DNA of 17,993 nt from an uncultured Porphyromonadaceae bacterium (GCA_902475285.1 CABRZA010000035.1:1-17993); one strand, 5' to 3'. Counted from the stretch's first letter, positions 1 through 8,431 are shown. The notes: generated by a model from the sequence alone, not told the origin. Translations and numbers: made by a program.

Positions 1-408
1 AAATTCGTCAACCACCTCATGTACGACGGCAAGAAGAACACAGCTTTCGCTATCTTCTACACCGCACTCGAAACCGTTAAGGCCAAGCTTCCTCAGGAAG
101 AACTCAGCGCCCTCGAAATCTGGAAAAAAGCCCTCGAGAACGTTACACCCCTCGTTGAGGTAAAGAGCCGCCGTGTGGGCGGTGCCACATTCCAAGTACC
201 TACCGAAATCCGAGCCGACCGCAAAGAGTCTATATCAATGAAAAATCTCATATCCTACGCCCGCAAGCGCGGCGGCAAGACGATGGCCGACAAACTCGCC
301 GCCGAAATCGTCGACGCCTTCAACAACCAGGGCGGTGCGTTCAAACGCAAAGAGGATATGCACAAGATGGCCGAAGCCAACCGTGCTTTCGCCCACTTCC
401 GTTTCTAA
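1..408 (+). CDS. rpsG: 30S ribosomal protein S7 (uS7), 3' part; 5' end outside window
   Basis: S7 is a primary binder of the 3' major domain of 16S rRNA; it nucleates assembly of the 30S head and lies at the E site and mRNA exit channel. The reading frame is open from base 1 (KFVNHLMYDGKKNTAF...) and gives 135 residues to a TAA stop. S7 is usually about 156-158 residues, so roughly 20-23 N-terminal residues lie upstream of the window. The family segment RVGGATFQVPTEIRADRK and the terminal AFAHFRF are clear. An internal ATG at 19 is in frame but is not the true start, because the conserved KFVNHL segment precedes it. fusA follows after 36 nt, the usual str-operon order. Confidence 0.97.
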   Translation, partial: KFVNHLMYDGKKNTAFAIFYTALETVKAKLPQEELSALEIWKKALENVTPLVEVKSRRVGGATFQVPTEIRADRKESISMKNLISYARKRGGKTMADKLAAEIVDAFNNQGGAFKRKEDMHKMAEANRAFAHFRF

Positions 409-444
409 GCGATTTTTTGTTGAATATATTCCGCTTACCATACA

Positions 445-2571
445 ATGTCTAAATCTGACGAACAGCTCAAATATACCCGCAACATCGGCATCATGGCCCA
501 CATCGATGCCGGTAAGACCACTACTTCCGAGCGCATCCTCTTCTACACCGGCCTCACCCACAAAATCGGCGAGGTACACGACGGTGCCGCTACAATGGAC
601 TGGATGGAACAGGAACAGGAACGCGGTATAACAATCACCTCCGCAGCCACCACTACCTTCTGGCCGTATCTGGGTGACAAGTATAAAATCAACCTCATCG
701 ACACCCCCGGACACGTCGATTTCACCGTCGAAGTAGAACGCTCGCTCCGCGTGCTCGACGGCGCTGTCGCCGCTTTCTGCGCCGTAGGCGGCGTCGAACC
801 CCAGTCGGAGACCGTATGGCGTCAGGCCGACAAATACAACGTGCCCCGCATCGGCTACGTCAACAAAATGGACCGCTCCGGCGCTAACTTCTTCGAAGTA
901 GTGCGCCAGCTCCATGACGTACTCGGCGCAAACCCCTGCCCCATACAGATTCCTATCGGTGCAGAGGAAACCTTCAAAGGCGTCGTTGACCTCATCAAGA
1001 TGAAGGCCATTTTCTGGCACGACGAAGCCATGGGCGCCGACTACGAAGTCGACGAAATACCCGCAACCCTCCTCGAGGAAGCCGAACAGTGGCGCGACAA
1101 GATGCTCGAGAAAATCGCCGAATACGACGACGACCTCATGGCCAAGTACTTCGACGACCCCTCCACCATCACCGAAGAAGAAATCAAGCGCGCACTCCGC
1201 AAGGCAACCCTCTCCATGGACCTCGTGCCCATGATCTGCGGTTCCTCCTTCAAGAACAAGGGCGTGCAATGCCTCCTCGACGCCGTCTGCGCATTCCTCC
1301 CTAGCCCCGTCGACACCGGTGCCGTTGAAGGCTGCCTCCCCGGCGACCCCGACACCGTAGAAACCCGCGAACCCAACAGCGAGGCACCCCTCTGCGCACT
1401 CGCATTCAAGATTGCAACCGACCCCTATGTAGGCCGTCTGTGCTACTTCCGCGTTTACTCCGGCGACATGATGGCCGGCTCCTACGTCCTCAACAGCCGC
1501 TCCGGAAAGAAAGAACGTGTGTCGCGCCTCTTCCAGATGCACTCCAACAAGCAGAATTCCAAGGAAATGATCGGCTGCGGCGATATCGGCGCAGGCGTAG
1601 GCTTCAAGGACATCCGCACCGGCGACACTCTCTGCGACGAAGCACACCCCATCGTGCTCGAAGCCATGGAATTCCCCGATCCCGTGATCGGCATCGCCGT
1701 AGAACCCAAGACCCAGAAGGACCTCGACAAACTCGGCGTCGGCCTCCAGAAACTCGCCGAAGAAGACCCCACCTTCCGTGTTGAGACCAACGAGGAAACC
1801 GGCCAGACCGTAATCTCCGGTATGGGCGAACTCCACCTCGACATCATCATCGACCGCCTCCGCCGCGAATTCAAGGTAGAGTGCAACCAGGGCCGTCCCC
1901 AGGTTACCTACAAGGAAGCCATCACACGCCCCGTCGAGCTCCGCGAAGTGTTCAAGAAGCAGACCGGTGGCCGCGGTAAGTTCGCCGACATCATCGTCCG
2001 CATCGAACCCGTCGACGAAGGCTTCGAAGGCAACCTCCAGTTCGTCGACGAAGTCAAGGGCGGCAACATCCCCAAGGAATTCATCCCCTCCATCCAGAAG
2101 GGCTTCACCACCGCAATGAAGAACGGCGTCCTCGCCGGCTATCCCGTAGAGCACCTCAAGGTAACCGTAATCGACGGTTCGTTCCACCCCGTCGACTCCG
2201 ATCAGCTCTCGTTCGAGCTCTGCGCCATCCAGGCATTCAAGAAAGCCTGCGAAAAAGCCGGCCCCGTCCTCCTCGAGCCCATCATGAAGATCGAAGTCGT
2301 AACCCCCGAGGAATCGATGGGCGACGTTATCTCCGACCTCAACAAGCGCCGCGGACAGGTAGAAGGCATGGAGAACAGCCGCTCCGGTGCCCGCGTCGTC
2401 AAGGCCAAGGCTCCCCTCGCCGAAATGTTCGGCTATGTCACCGCCCTCCGTACCATCACCTCCGGCCGTGCAACCAGCACCATGAGCTTCTCGCACTACG
2501 CCGAAGTATCCAACTCGATAGCCAAGGACGTTCTCACCGAATGCCAGGGCCGCGTCGACCTTCTCAAATAA
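445..2571 (+). CDS. fusA: translation elongation factor G (EF-G)
   Basis: EF-G is the GTPase that drives tRNA-mRNA translocation and, with RRF, ribosome recycling. The 708-residue length is normal. GTP-binding motifs are intact: P-loop AHIDAGKT (18-25), switch II DTPGHVDF starting at 86 with the catalytic-type His90, and NKMD at 140-143. The later domains are recognisable by FRVYSGDMMAGSYVLNS (domain II), PVIGIAVEPKT (domain III), GRGKFADIIVRIEP (domain IV) and VVTPEESMGDVISDLNKRRG (domain V). With a complete G domain in the str position this looks like the housekeeping EF-G, not the GTPase-deficient EF-G2 paralogue described in Bacteroides. The start is the ATG before SKSDEQLKYTRNIGI. No tuf gene follows; rpsJ begins 17 nt later. 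Confidence 0.98.
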   Translation: MSKSDEQLKYTRNIGIMAHIDAGKTTTSERILFYTGLTHKIGEVHDGAATMDWMEQEQERGITITSAATTTFWPYLGDKYKINLIDTPGHVDFTVEVERSLRVLDGAVAAFCAVGGVEPQSETVWRQADKYNVPRIGYVNKMDRSGANFFEVVRQLHDVLGANPCPIQIPIGAEETFKGVVDLIKMKAIFWHDEAMGADYEVDEIPATLLEEAEQWRDKMLEKIAEYDDDLMAKYFDDPSTITEEEIKRALRKATLSMDLVPMICGSSFKNKGVQCLLDAVCAFLPSPVDTGAVEGCLPGDPDTVETREPNSEAPLCALAFKIATDPYVGRLCYFRVYSGDMMAGSYVLNSRSGKKERVSRLFQMHSNKQNSKEMIGCGDIGAGVGFKDIRTGDTLCDEAHPIVLEAMEFPDPVIGIAVEPKTQKDLDKLGVGLQKLAEEDPTFRVETNEETGQTVISGMGELHLDIIIDRLRREFKVECNQGRPQVTYKEAITRPVELREVFKKQTGGRGKFADIIVRIEPVDEGFEGNLQFVDEVKGGNIPKEFIPSIQKGFTTAMKNGVLAGYPVEHLKVTVIDGSFHPVDSDQLSFELCAIQAFKKACEKAGPVLLEPIMKIEVVTPEESMGDVISDLNKRRGQVEGMENSRSGARVVKAKAPLAEMFGYVTALRTITSGRATSTMSFSHYAEVSNSIAKDVLTECQGRVDLLK

Positions 2572-2588
2572 TATAACAAACACACCAT

Positions 2589-2894
2589 ATGAACCCCGTA
2601 ATCCGTATCAAACTCAAAAGCTACGATCACAGTCTCGTCGACAAGTCGGCCGAGAAAATCGTAAAGACGGTAAAGGCAGTCGGCGCATCCATAAGCGGTC
2701 CCATACCCCTGCCCACGCACAAGCGCATCTTCACGGTGAACCGCTCGACTTTCGTCAACAAGAAAGCCCGCGAGCAGTTCCAGCTCAGCTGCTACAAGCG
2801 CCTCATCGACATCGACAATGCCACCCCGCGCATCGTCGAGGCACTCATGAAGCTCGAGCTCCCCAGCGGCGTCGAAGTAGAAATAAAGTGCTGA
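2589..2894 (+). CDS. rpsJ: 30S ribosomal protein S10 (uS10)
   Basis: S10 is a 30S head protein and, as NusE, a partner of NusB/NusG in transcription antitermination. It has 101 residues (usual 101-105). Hallmark segments are RIKLKSYDHSLVDKSAEKIV near the N-terminus, the loop GPIPLPTHKRIFTVNRSTFV, and LPSGVEVEIK at the end. The start ATG follows CACACCAT with no Shine-Dalgarno. It lies only 17 nt after fusA, so no long S10-operon leader of the E. coli type can fit between them. rplC follows after 48 nt of AT-rich sequence with no evident hairpin. Confidence 0.97.
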   Translation: MNPVIRIKLKSYDHSLVDKSAEKIVKTVKAVGASISGPIPLPTHKRIFTVNRSTFVNKKAREQFQLSCYKRLIDIDNATPRIVEALMKLELPSGVEVEIKC

Positions 2895-2942
2895 TACCAA
2901 TCGCACCTCACATACAGACAATAATATCAAATTAACAGAGAA

Positions 2943-3560
2943 ATGCCAGGATTAATTGGAAAGAAAATCGGAATGACATCCGTATTCAGTGCCGACGGCC
3001 AGAACGTGCCGTGCACTGTTATCGAAGTAGGTCCTTGTGTTGTCACTCAGGTTAAGACGGTAGAAACCGACGGCTACGAAGCACTCCAGCTCGGATTCGA
3101 AGAAGAGAAGGAGAAGCACCTCACCCAGCCCGAACTCGGCCACTTCCGCAAAGCCGGCGTGACTCCCAAGCGTCACTTGGCCGAGTTCAAAGGATTTGGT
3201 AGCGAATATGCCCTCGGCGACACCATCGGCGCCGACTTCTTCACCGAAGCCGACTACGTCGACGTTATCGGTACAAGCAAGGGTAAAGGCTTCCAGGGCG
3301 TTGTGAAGCGTCACGGCTTCGGCGGCGTCGGCCAGGCAACTCACGGCCAGCACAACCGCCAGCGCAAACCCGGTTCTATCGGCGCCTGCTCCTACCCCGC
3401 AAAGGTGTTCAAGGGCATGCGCATGGCCGGTCAGACAGGCAACGAGCGCGTAACCGTTCAAAACCTCCAGATCATCAAGGTTATCCCCGAACACAACCTC
3501 ATCATGATCAAAGGTTCGGTCCCCGGTGCCAAAGGTTCAATCGTCTTAATAGAGAAGTAA
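2943..3560 (+). CDS. rplC: 50S ribosomal protein L3 (uL3)
   Basis: L3 is an early-assembling 23S rRNA binder whose extended loop approaches the peptidyl-transferase centre. The 205-residue protein begins MPGLIGKKIGMTSVF, the standard L3 N-terminus. The rRNA-penetrating loop is present as GFGGVGQATHGQHNRQRKPG followed by SIGACSYPAKVFKGMRMAGQ. It ends in VPGAKGSIVLIEK. Only 3 nt separate its stop from the rplD start, so translational coupling is likely. Nothing is unusual in length or composition. Confidence 0.97.
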   Translation: MPGLIGKKIGMTSVFSADGQNVPCTVIEVGPCVVTQVKTVETDGYEALQLGFEEEKEKHLTQPELGHFRKAGVTPKRHLAEFKGFGSEYALGDTIGADFFTEADYVDVIGTSKGKGFQGVVKRHGFGGVGQATHGQHNRQRKPGSIGACSYPAKVFKGMRMAGQTGNERVTVQNLQIIKVIPEHNLIMIKGSVPGAKGSIVLIEK

Positions 3561-3563
3561 GAA

Positions 3564-4184
3564 ATGGAACTCGCAGTATACAACCAGCAGGGCCAGGATA
3601 CTGGCCGTCGCGTGCAGCTCAACGACGAGGTGTTCGCTATCGAGCCCAATGAGCACGCACTCTACCTCGATGTAAAGCAGTATCTCGCCAACCAGCGTCA
3701 GGGTACGCACAAGTCGAAAGAGCGCAGCGAAGTGAGCGGATCTACACGCAAGCTCCACAAGCAGAAAGGCGGCGGCGGCAGCCGCATCGGCGACATCAAC
3801 TCGCCCGTCCTCGTAGGCGGCGGCCGTGTCTTCGGTCCCCGTCCCCGCGACTACCGCTTCAAGCTCAACCGCAAACTCAAAGACCTCGCACGTCGCTCCG
3901 CCCTCAGCCTCAAGGCTGCCGCAGGCGCCATCGTAGTGGTCGAAAATGTCGAGTTTGCCGCACCCAAAACTAAAGAATTCATAAATTTTGCTAAAAATCT
4001 CAAAGTAGAGGGCAAAAAGGTTCTTCTCGTTTTGGCAAACAAAAATAACAACGTATATTTGTCGATGCGAAATGTGCCCGATGCCCGTCTGATGACCGCA
4101 TCGGACATCAACACGTATGCCGTGCTCAACACCGAGGCCCTGGTTCTCACCGAGGCATCGGTCGACGTCATTAACAAACTCTAA
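3564..4184 (+). CDS. rplD: 50S ribosomal protein L4 (uL4)
   Basis: L4 binds 23S rRNA domain I and sends a loop into the nascent-peptide exit tunnel; in E. coli it also represses the S10 operon. There are 206 residues with the family landmarks YLANQRQGTHKSKERSEVSG (40-59) and GGGRVFGPRPRDYRFKLNRK (85-104). The tunnel-tip loop at about 66-77 reads KQKGGGGSRIGD, with four consecutive Gly (69-72) encoded by four GGC codons. Most bacteria have a KGTGRAR- or KGTGGAR-like loop here, so the tip differs at the usual Thr and neighbouring positions. A stretch around 3960-4070 (FAKNLKVEGKKVLLVLANKNNN) is noticeably A-rich compared with the rest of the gene. rplW follows after 12 nt. Confidence 0.97.
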   Translation: MELAVYNQQGQDTGRRVQLNDEVFAIEPNEHALYLDVKQYLANQRQGTHKSKERSEVSGSTRKLHKQKGGGGSRIGDINSPVLVGGGRVFGPRPRDYRFKLNRKLKDLARRSALSLKAAAGAIVVVENVEFAAPKTKEFINFAKNLKVEGKKVLLVLANKNNNVYLSMRNVPDARLMTASDINTYAVLNTEALVLTEASVDVINKL

Positions 4185-4196
4185 ACGCACCACCAA

Positions 4197-4487
4197 ATGG
4201 ACATCAGCATCAAACCAATCATCACCGAAAGAGCAACCAAGCTTAGCGAAAAGCGTAATTGCTATACTTTCCGCGTGTCGCCTGAGGCAAACAAGTACCA
4301 GATCAAAACTCTGGTAGAGATGCTCTACGGCGTGAAGGTGGAAAGCGTCAACACGGCTATCGTGCGCGGCAAGAACAAGTCGCGCTGGACAAAGTCGGGT
4401 CTCCTCCGCGGTGCTACGGCTCGTTGGAAAAAAGCCTACGTCACCGTAGCCGACGGTCAAACCATCGAATTCTTCAGCAACATCTAA
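4197..4487 (+). CDS. rplW: 50S ribosomal protein L23 (uL23)
   Basis: L23 sits at the tunnel exit and docks trigger factor, SRP and SecYEG. The 96-residue protein starts MDISIKPIITERATKLSEKR, the normal opening of bacterial L23, and contains YTFRVSPEANKYQIKTLVEM followed by VKVESVNTAIVRGK. The flexible extension carries KSRWTKSGLLRGATARWKKAYVT, as expected for the rRNA-binding loop. The start ATG follows CACCACCAA. rplB begins 4 nt after its stop. Confidence 0.96.
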   Translation: MDISIKPIITERATKLSEKRNCYTFRVSPEANKYQIKTLVEMLYGVKVESVNTAIVRGKNKSRWTKSGLLRGATARWKKAYVTVADGQTIEFFSNI

Positions 4488-4491
4488 TACA

Positions 4492-5322
4492 ATGGCAGTA
4501 AGAAAGTTCAAGCCCACTACACCTGGGCAGCGTCACAAGGTCATCGGTGTGTTTAAAGGAGTCATCACTGCCACCACACCGGAAAAATCTCTTACAGTCG
4601 GCAAGCGCCAGAGCGGCGGCCGCAACAACGAAGGCCACCTCACCGCCCGCTATCTCGGCGGCGGCCACAAGCGCAAATACCGCATCATCGACTTCAAGAG
4701 AAATCGCGACGGAATCCCCGCAGTAGTAAAATCCATCGAGTACGATCCAAACCGCTCGGCACGTATCGCACTCCTTTACTACGTCGACGGTGCTAAGACC
4801 TATATCATCGCCCCCAACGGCCTTGAAGTAGGTCAGACAGTAGTATCCGGCCCCGATGCGGCTCCCGAAATCGGCAACAGCCTCCCCCTGAGCCAAATCC
4901 CCGTAGGTACTCTCATCCACTGTATCGAACTCCGCCCCGGTCAGGGTGCCTTCATGGCACGTTCGGCCGGCACGGCAGCTCAGCTCATATCGCGCGATGG
5001 CGCTTACGCCATCATCAAGCTCCCTTCCGGTGAGACACGCAAGGTCCTCGCTCAGTGCAAGGCCACCGTCGGTGTCGTAGGCAACAGCGAGCACAACCTC
5101 GAGCAGTCCGGCAAAGCCGGCCGTTCGCGCTGGCTCGGCCGTCGCCCCCACAACCGCGGCGTCGTTATGAACCCTGTCGACCACCCCATGGGCGGTGGCG
5201 AAGGTCGTGCTTCCGGTGGTCATCCTCGTTCGCGCAAGGGTCTCTACAGCAAGGGCCTGAAGACCCGCTCGCCGAAGAAGACTTCGTCGAAGTACATCAT
5301 CGAAAGAAGAAAGAAAAAATAA
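4492..5322 (+). CDS. rplB: 50S ribosomal protein L2 (uL2)
   Basis: L2 is one of the largest and most conserved 50S proteins and is needed for subunit association and peptidyl-transferase activity. It has 276 residues (E. coli 273). Seen here: SGGRNNEGHLTARYLGGGHK (41-60), YRIIDFKRNRDGIPAVV, ARSAGTAAQLISRDGAYA, and the C-terminal VMNPVDHPMGGGEGR. His231 in that motif corresponds to the functionally important His229 of E. coli L2. The next His of the usual HPHGGG is Met here, which I recall as normal for Bacteroidota. The basic tail ends IIERRKKK. rpsS follows after 21 nt. Confidence 0.98.
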   Translation: MAVRKFKPTTPGQRHKVIGVFKGVITATTPEKSLTVGKRQSGGRNNEGHLTARYLGGGHKRKYRIIDFKRNRDGIPAVVKSIEYDPNRSARIALLYYVDGAKTYIIAPNGLEVGQTVVSGPDAAPEIGNSLPLSQIPVGTLIHCIELRPGQGAFMARSAGTAAQLISRDGAYAIIKLPSGETRKVLAQCKATVGVVGNSEHNLEQSGKAGRSRWLGRRPHNRGVVMNPVDHPMGGGEGRASGGHPRSRKGLYSKGLKTRSPKKTSSKYIIERRKKK

Positions 5323-5343
5323 TCTCTTGACATCAACACGAAT

Positions 5344-5613
5344 ATGAGCCGTTCATTAAAGAAAGGACCCTTCATCAGCGTCAAGCTTGAGAAGAAAGTG
5401 GCCGACATGGAAGCCTCCGGCAAGAAAAATGTCATCAAGACATGGAGCCGCGCATCCATGATCGCCCCCGAGTTCGTCGGATATACTTTTGCCGTCCACA
5501 ATGGCAATAAGTTCATCCCGGTCTACGTCACCGAAAACATGGTAGGCCACAAGCTCGGCGAGTTTGCCCCCACCCGCACATTCCGCGGCCACGCCGGCAA
5601 CAAGAAAAAATAA
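5344..5613 (+). CDS. rpsS: 30S ribosomal protein S19 (uS19)
   Basis: S19 forms a complex with S13 in the 30S head and contacts A-site tRNA and intersubunit bridges. It has 89 residues. The start MSRSLKKGPFI is the canonical S19 N-terminus; IKTWSRASMIAPEFVGYTFA and the C-terminal HKLGEFAPTRTFRGHAG are also diagnostic. The ATG at 5344 is preceded by CAACACGAAT, with no Shine-Dalgarno. A 42-nt AT-rich gap with no visible hairpin separates it from rplV. Confidence 0.97.
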   Translation: MSRSLKKGPFISVKLEKKVADMEASGKKNVIKTWSRASMIAPEFVGYTFAVHNGNKFIPVYVTENMVGHKLGEFAPTRTFRGHAGNKKK

Positions 5614-5655
5614 GGATCCCAAAGTCAAACAAAGATATAAAGACGACTAAATACA

Positions 5656-6063
5656 ATGGGTGAAAGAAAAAGAATATCAGCCAACAAGCGCAAGGATGAG
5701 CAGCAGAAGATAGCCTTCGCTAAGCTCACCAACGTACCCACATCGCCCCGCAAGATGCGCTTGGTTGCCGACATGATCCGCGGCTGTGAAGTGAACCGTG
5801 CCCTCGGCATACTCCACTTCTCCAACAAGGAAGCCGCCGCTCGTCTTGAAAAACTCGTCCGCTCCGCAGTGGCAAACTGGGAAGCCAAGAACGAGCGCAA
5901 GGCAGATGCCGGCGAATTATACATTACCACTATCTTCGTCAATCCCGCACCTATGCTCAAGCGCCTCCGCACCGCCCCCCAGGGCCGCGGTTACCGCATC
6001 CGCAAGCGTGCCAACCACGTAACAGTGGTTGTTGATACCAAAACCGAAAATACCGAGGCTTAA
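5656..6063 (+). CDS. rplV: 50S ribosomal protein L22 (uL22)
   Basis: L22 touches all six 23S rRNA domains, and its beta-hairpin lines the exit tunnel opposite L4. It has 135 residues versus 110 in E. coli. The excess is mainly a basic N-terminal extension of about 20 residues (MGERKRISANKRKDEQQK) before the family core TNVPTSPRKMRLVADMIRG, plus a short acidic tail ending ENTEA. The tunnel hairpin lies at about 96-116 (NPAPMLKRLRTAPQGRGYRI), followed by the invariant-type RKRANHVTVVV. rpsC starts 2 nt after its stop, implying coupled translation. Confidence 0.96.
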   Translation: MGERKRISANKRKDEQQKIAFAKLTNVPTSPRKMRLVADMIRGCEVNRALGILHFSNKEAAARLEKLVRSAVANWEAKNERKADAGELYITTIFVNPAPMLKRLRTAPQGRGYRIRKRANHVTVVVDTKTENTEA

Positions 6064-6065
6064 AC

Positions 6066-6800
6066 ATGGGACAGAAAGTAAATCCTATTAGCAACCGCCT
6101 GGGCGTTATCCGCGGCTGGGACTCCAACTGGTCGGAAAAAGGCAAATATCCCGCCAACCTCCTCGAGGACTACAAACTCCGCGAATACCTCAACGTACGC
6201 CTGGCCAACAGCAGCGTCTCGCGTATTGTAATCGAGCGCACGCTCAAACTCATCACAATCACCGTCTGCACCTCCCGCCCAGGCAAAATCATCGGTCCCC
6301 GTGGCGAAGAAGTCGAGAAGCTCAAGTCCGAACTCAAAAAAATCACCGACAAGGACATCCAGATCAACATCTATGAGGTGAAGCGCCCCGAACTCGACGC
6401 CGAAATCGTCGCTGCCAACATCGCACGCCAGATCGAAGGCAAGGTAGCCTACCGCCGTGCCGTCAAGAAGGCCGTCGCCGACACAATGCGCGCCGGTGCC
6501 GAAGGTGTCAAGATTCAGGTCAGCGGTCGTCTCAACGGCGCCGAAATGGCCCGCTCGGAGATGTTCAAGGAAGGCCGTACGCCCCTCCACACACTCCGTG
6601 CCGACATCGACTACGCACTCGTCGAGGCCCACACCAAAGTTGGCGTCGTAGGCGTGAAAGTATGGATCTGCCGCGGCGAAGTCTACGGCAAGCGCGACCT
6701 CGCGCCCAACTTCACCACCGCCAAGAATGAAGGACGCCAGGGCAACGGAAAAGGACGCGAGCGCCGCGGCGGTTTCCGTGCATCGAAAAACAACCGTTAA
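6066..6800 (+). CDS. rpsC: 30S ribosomal protein S3 (uS3)
   Basis: S3 lines the mRNA entry channel with S4 and S5 and contributes to ribosomal helicase activity. It has 244 residues (E. coli 233). It opens MGQKVNPISNRLGVIRGWDS. A type 2 KH domain at about 39-110 carries the GXXG loop as G77-P-R-G80 within RPGKIIGPRGEEVEKL. The C-terminal domain contains IQVSGRLNGAEMARSE, TLRADIDYALVEAHTKVGVVGVKVWI and a basic Gly/Arg-rich tail (KGRERRGGFRASKNNR). It follows rplV by 2 nt and precedes rplP by 22 nt. Confidence 0.98.
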   Translation: MGQKVNPISNRLGVIRGWDSNWSEKGKYPANLLEDYKLREYLNVRLANSSVSRIVIERTLKLITITVCTSRPGKIIGPRGEEVEKLKSELKKITDKDIQINIYEVKRPELDAEIVAANIARQIEGKVAYRRAVKKAVADTMRAGAEGVKIQVSGRLNGAEMARSEMFKEGRTPLHTLRADIDYALVEAHTKVGVVGVKVWICRGEVYGKRDLAPNFTTAKNEGRQGNGKGRERRGGFRASKNNR

Positions 6801-6822
6801 ACCACGAAGCTAAGCATCAACA

Positions 6823-7254
<432 letters not shown>

Positions 7255-7261
7255 TTAAGTC

Positions 7262-7456
7262 ATGAAAAAAGAAGAAATCCGCGAAATGGGCACGCCCGAC
7301 CTCGTCGAGCGCCTGGCGCAGATGGAGAAAGAATACCTTCAGGCTCGCATGAACCACTCCGTCAGCCCCCTCGACAACCCCGCCAAGCTCACCGCCGACC
7401 GTCGCATGATTGCGCGCGTTAAAACAGAGCTCCGTCGCCGCGAACTCAACAAATAA
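7262..7456 (+). CDS. rpmC: 50S ribosomal protein L29 (uL29)
   Basis: L29 is a small helical protein beside the tunnel exit next to L23, where it contacts SRP and trigger factor. It has 64 residues (usual 60-70), predicted as two helices. MKKEEIREMGTPDLVERLAQ matches the usual KAxELREMSxEEL opening, and the C-terminal helix carries MIARVKTELRRRELNK, the standard IARVKTVLRER-type end. Its position between rplP and rpsQ confirms the identification. Confidence 0.95.
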   Translation: MKKEEIREMGTPDLVERLAQMEKEYLQARMNHSVSPLDNPAKLTADRRMIARVKTELRRRELNK

Positions 7457-7471
7457 AACCTGACAGCAACA

Positions 7472-7732
7472 ATGGAAGAAAAACGCAACCTGCGCAAAGA
7501 GCGCATCGGCGTCGTGTCCAGCAACAAGGGCGACAAGACAATCACCGTCACCGTACGCTGGAAAGAAAAGCACCCCATCTACGGCAAGTTCGTCAACAAA
7601 AGCAAGAAGTATCACGCACACGACGAAAACAACGAGTGCTCCGTCGGCGACACCGTACGCCTCATGGAAACACGCCCCCTGAGCAAGACCAAGCGCTGGA
7701 GATTAGTAGAAATTATCGAAAAAGTTAAATAA
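7472..7732 (+). CDS. rpsQ: 30S ribosomal protein S17 (uS17)
   Basis: S17 is a primary 16S rRNA binder with an OB fold that stabilises the lower body of the 30S. It has 86 residues. Diagnostic segments are RKERIGVVSSNKGDKTITVT, the loop HPIYGKFVNKSKKYHAHDE, and VGDTVRLMETRPLSKTKRWR. The ATG follows ACAGCAACA, the same context as rplO. This is the last gene of the classical S10 block; rplN starts only 2 nt later, so the S10 and spc blocks are fused here with no room for a promoter between them. Confidence 0.97.
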   Translation: MEEKRNLRKERIGVVSSNKGDKTITVTVRWKEKHPIYGKFVNKSKKYHAHDENNECSVGDTVRLMETRPLSKTKRWRLVEIIEKVK

Positions 7733-7734
7733 CA

Positions 7735-8100
7735 ATGATACAGACAGAATCACGTCTTACCGTTGCCGACAACTCCGGCGCAAAGGAATGCCTCTGCATC
7801 CACGTGCTCGGTGGAACCGGCCGCCGCTATGCTTCGGTCGGCGACATCATCGTAGTGACAGTGAAGAGCGCTATCCCCGGCGCCGACGTCAAGAAAGGCA
7901 CTGTATCCCGTGCTATGGTCGTGCGCACCAAGAAAGAAGTGCGCCGCCCCGACGGTTCGTACATCCGCTTCGACGACAACGCATGCGTCCTCCTCAAGAA
8001 CGACGGCGAACTCCGCGGCACACGTATCTTCGGCCCAGTGGCCCGCGAGCTCCGCGCCAAAAACATGAAGATTGTCTCACTCGCACCCGAAGTGCTCTAA
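7735..8100 (+). CDS. rplN: 50S ribosomal protein L14 (uL14)
   Basis: L14 lies at the 50S interface, forms intersubunit bridges and is the docking site for the silencing factor RsfS. It has 121 residues, the usual size. It begins MIQTESRLTVADNSGAKECL, with VGDIIVVTVKSAIPG, VVRTKKEVRRPDGSYIRFDDNACVLL and GTRIFGPVARELRAKNMKIVSLAPEVL following, all classic L14 blocks. It is the first gene of the spc block and begins 2 nt after rpsQ. Confidence 0.98.
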   Translation: MIQTESRLTVADNSGAKECLCIHVLGGTGRRYASVGDIIVVTVKSAIPGADVKKGTVSRAMVVRTKKEVRRPDGSYIRFDDNACVLLKNDGELRGTRIFGPVARELRAKNMKIVSLAPEVL

Positions 8101-8113
8101 TATCCTTCACACA

Positions 8114-8431
8114 ATGAGCAAGATATATATCCGCAAAGGCGATACCGTATATGTTCTCGCCGGCGACGACAAAGGCAAGACCGGACGTGTGCTCGAAGTG
8201 CAGCGCACCAAAGGCCGTGCCATCGTCGAAGGCATCAACATGATCACCAAGGCCACAAAGCCCACCGCACAGTATCCCCAGGGCGGTCTGGTCAAGAAAG
8301 AAGCCCCCATCAGCATCAGCAACCTCAACTTGGTCGACCCCAAGACCGGCAAGCCCACCCGCATCGCCCGCAAGCGCGTCGACGGAAAGCTCGTCCGCAT
8401 ATCCAAAAAATCCAATCAGGAAATTAAATAA
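8114..8431 (+). CDS. rplX: 50S ribosomal protein L24 (uL24)
   Basis: L24 initiates 50S assembly by binding the 5' end of 23S rRNA and sits near the tunnel exit. The chosen start at 8114 gives MSKIYIRKGDTVYVLAGDDK, the proper L24 N-terminus, and 105 residues. An in-frame ATG at 8072 would add 14 residues overlapping the end of rplN and is unlikely. A KOW motif occupies about residues 4-34; GINMITKATKPTAQYPQGG follows as in the family. The stop overlaps the rplE start by one base (TAATG), a sign of translational coupling. Confidence 0.96.
   Translation: MSKIYIRKGDTVYVLAGDDKGKTGRVLEVQRTKGRAIVEGINMITKATKPTAQYPQGGLVKKEAPISISNLNLVDPKTGKPTRIARKRVDGKLVRISKKSNQEIK

Noticed and set aside
411..420. T-run (GATTTTTTG) after rpsG as a terminator
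   Set aside because: No stem-loop precedes it, and fusA follows at once in the usual operon order.
235..2583. 782-codon open frame on the minus strand opposite fusA
   Set aside because: It mirrors a highly conserved gene, its product is low-complexity-like and unlike any known family, and C-ending codon bias removes stop codons from the opposite strand. The same applies to minus-strand frames 3546-4517, 9832-11472, 11828-14152 and 14369-15325.
8072..8113. Upstream in-frame ATG for rplX
   Set aside because: It would overlap rplN and add 14 residues not found in L24; ATG 8114 gives the conserved MSKIYIRKGD start.
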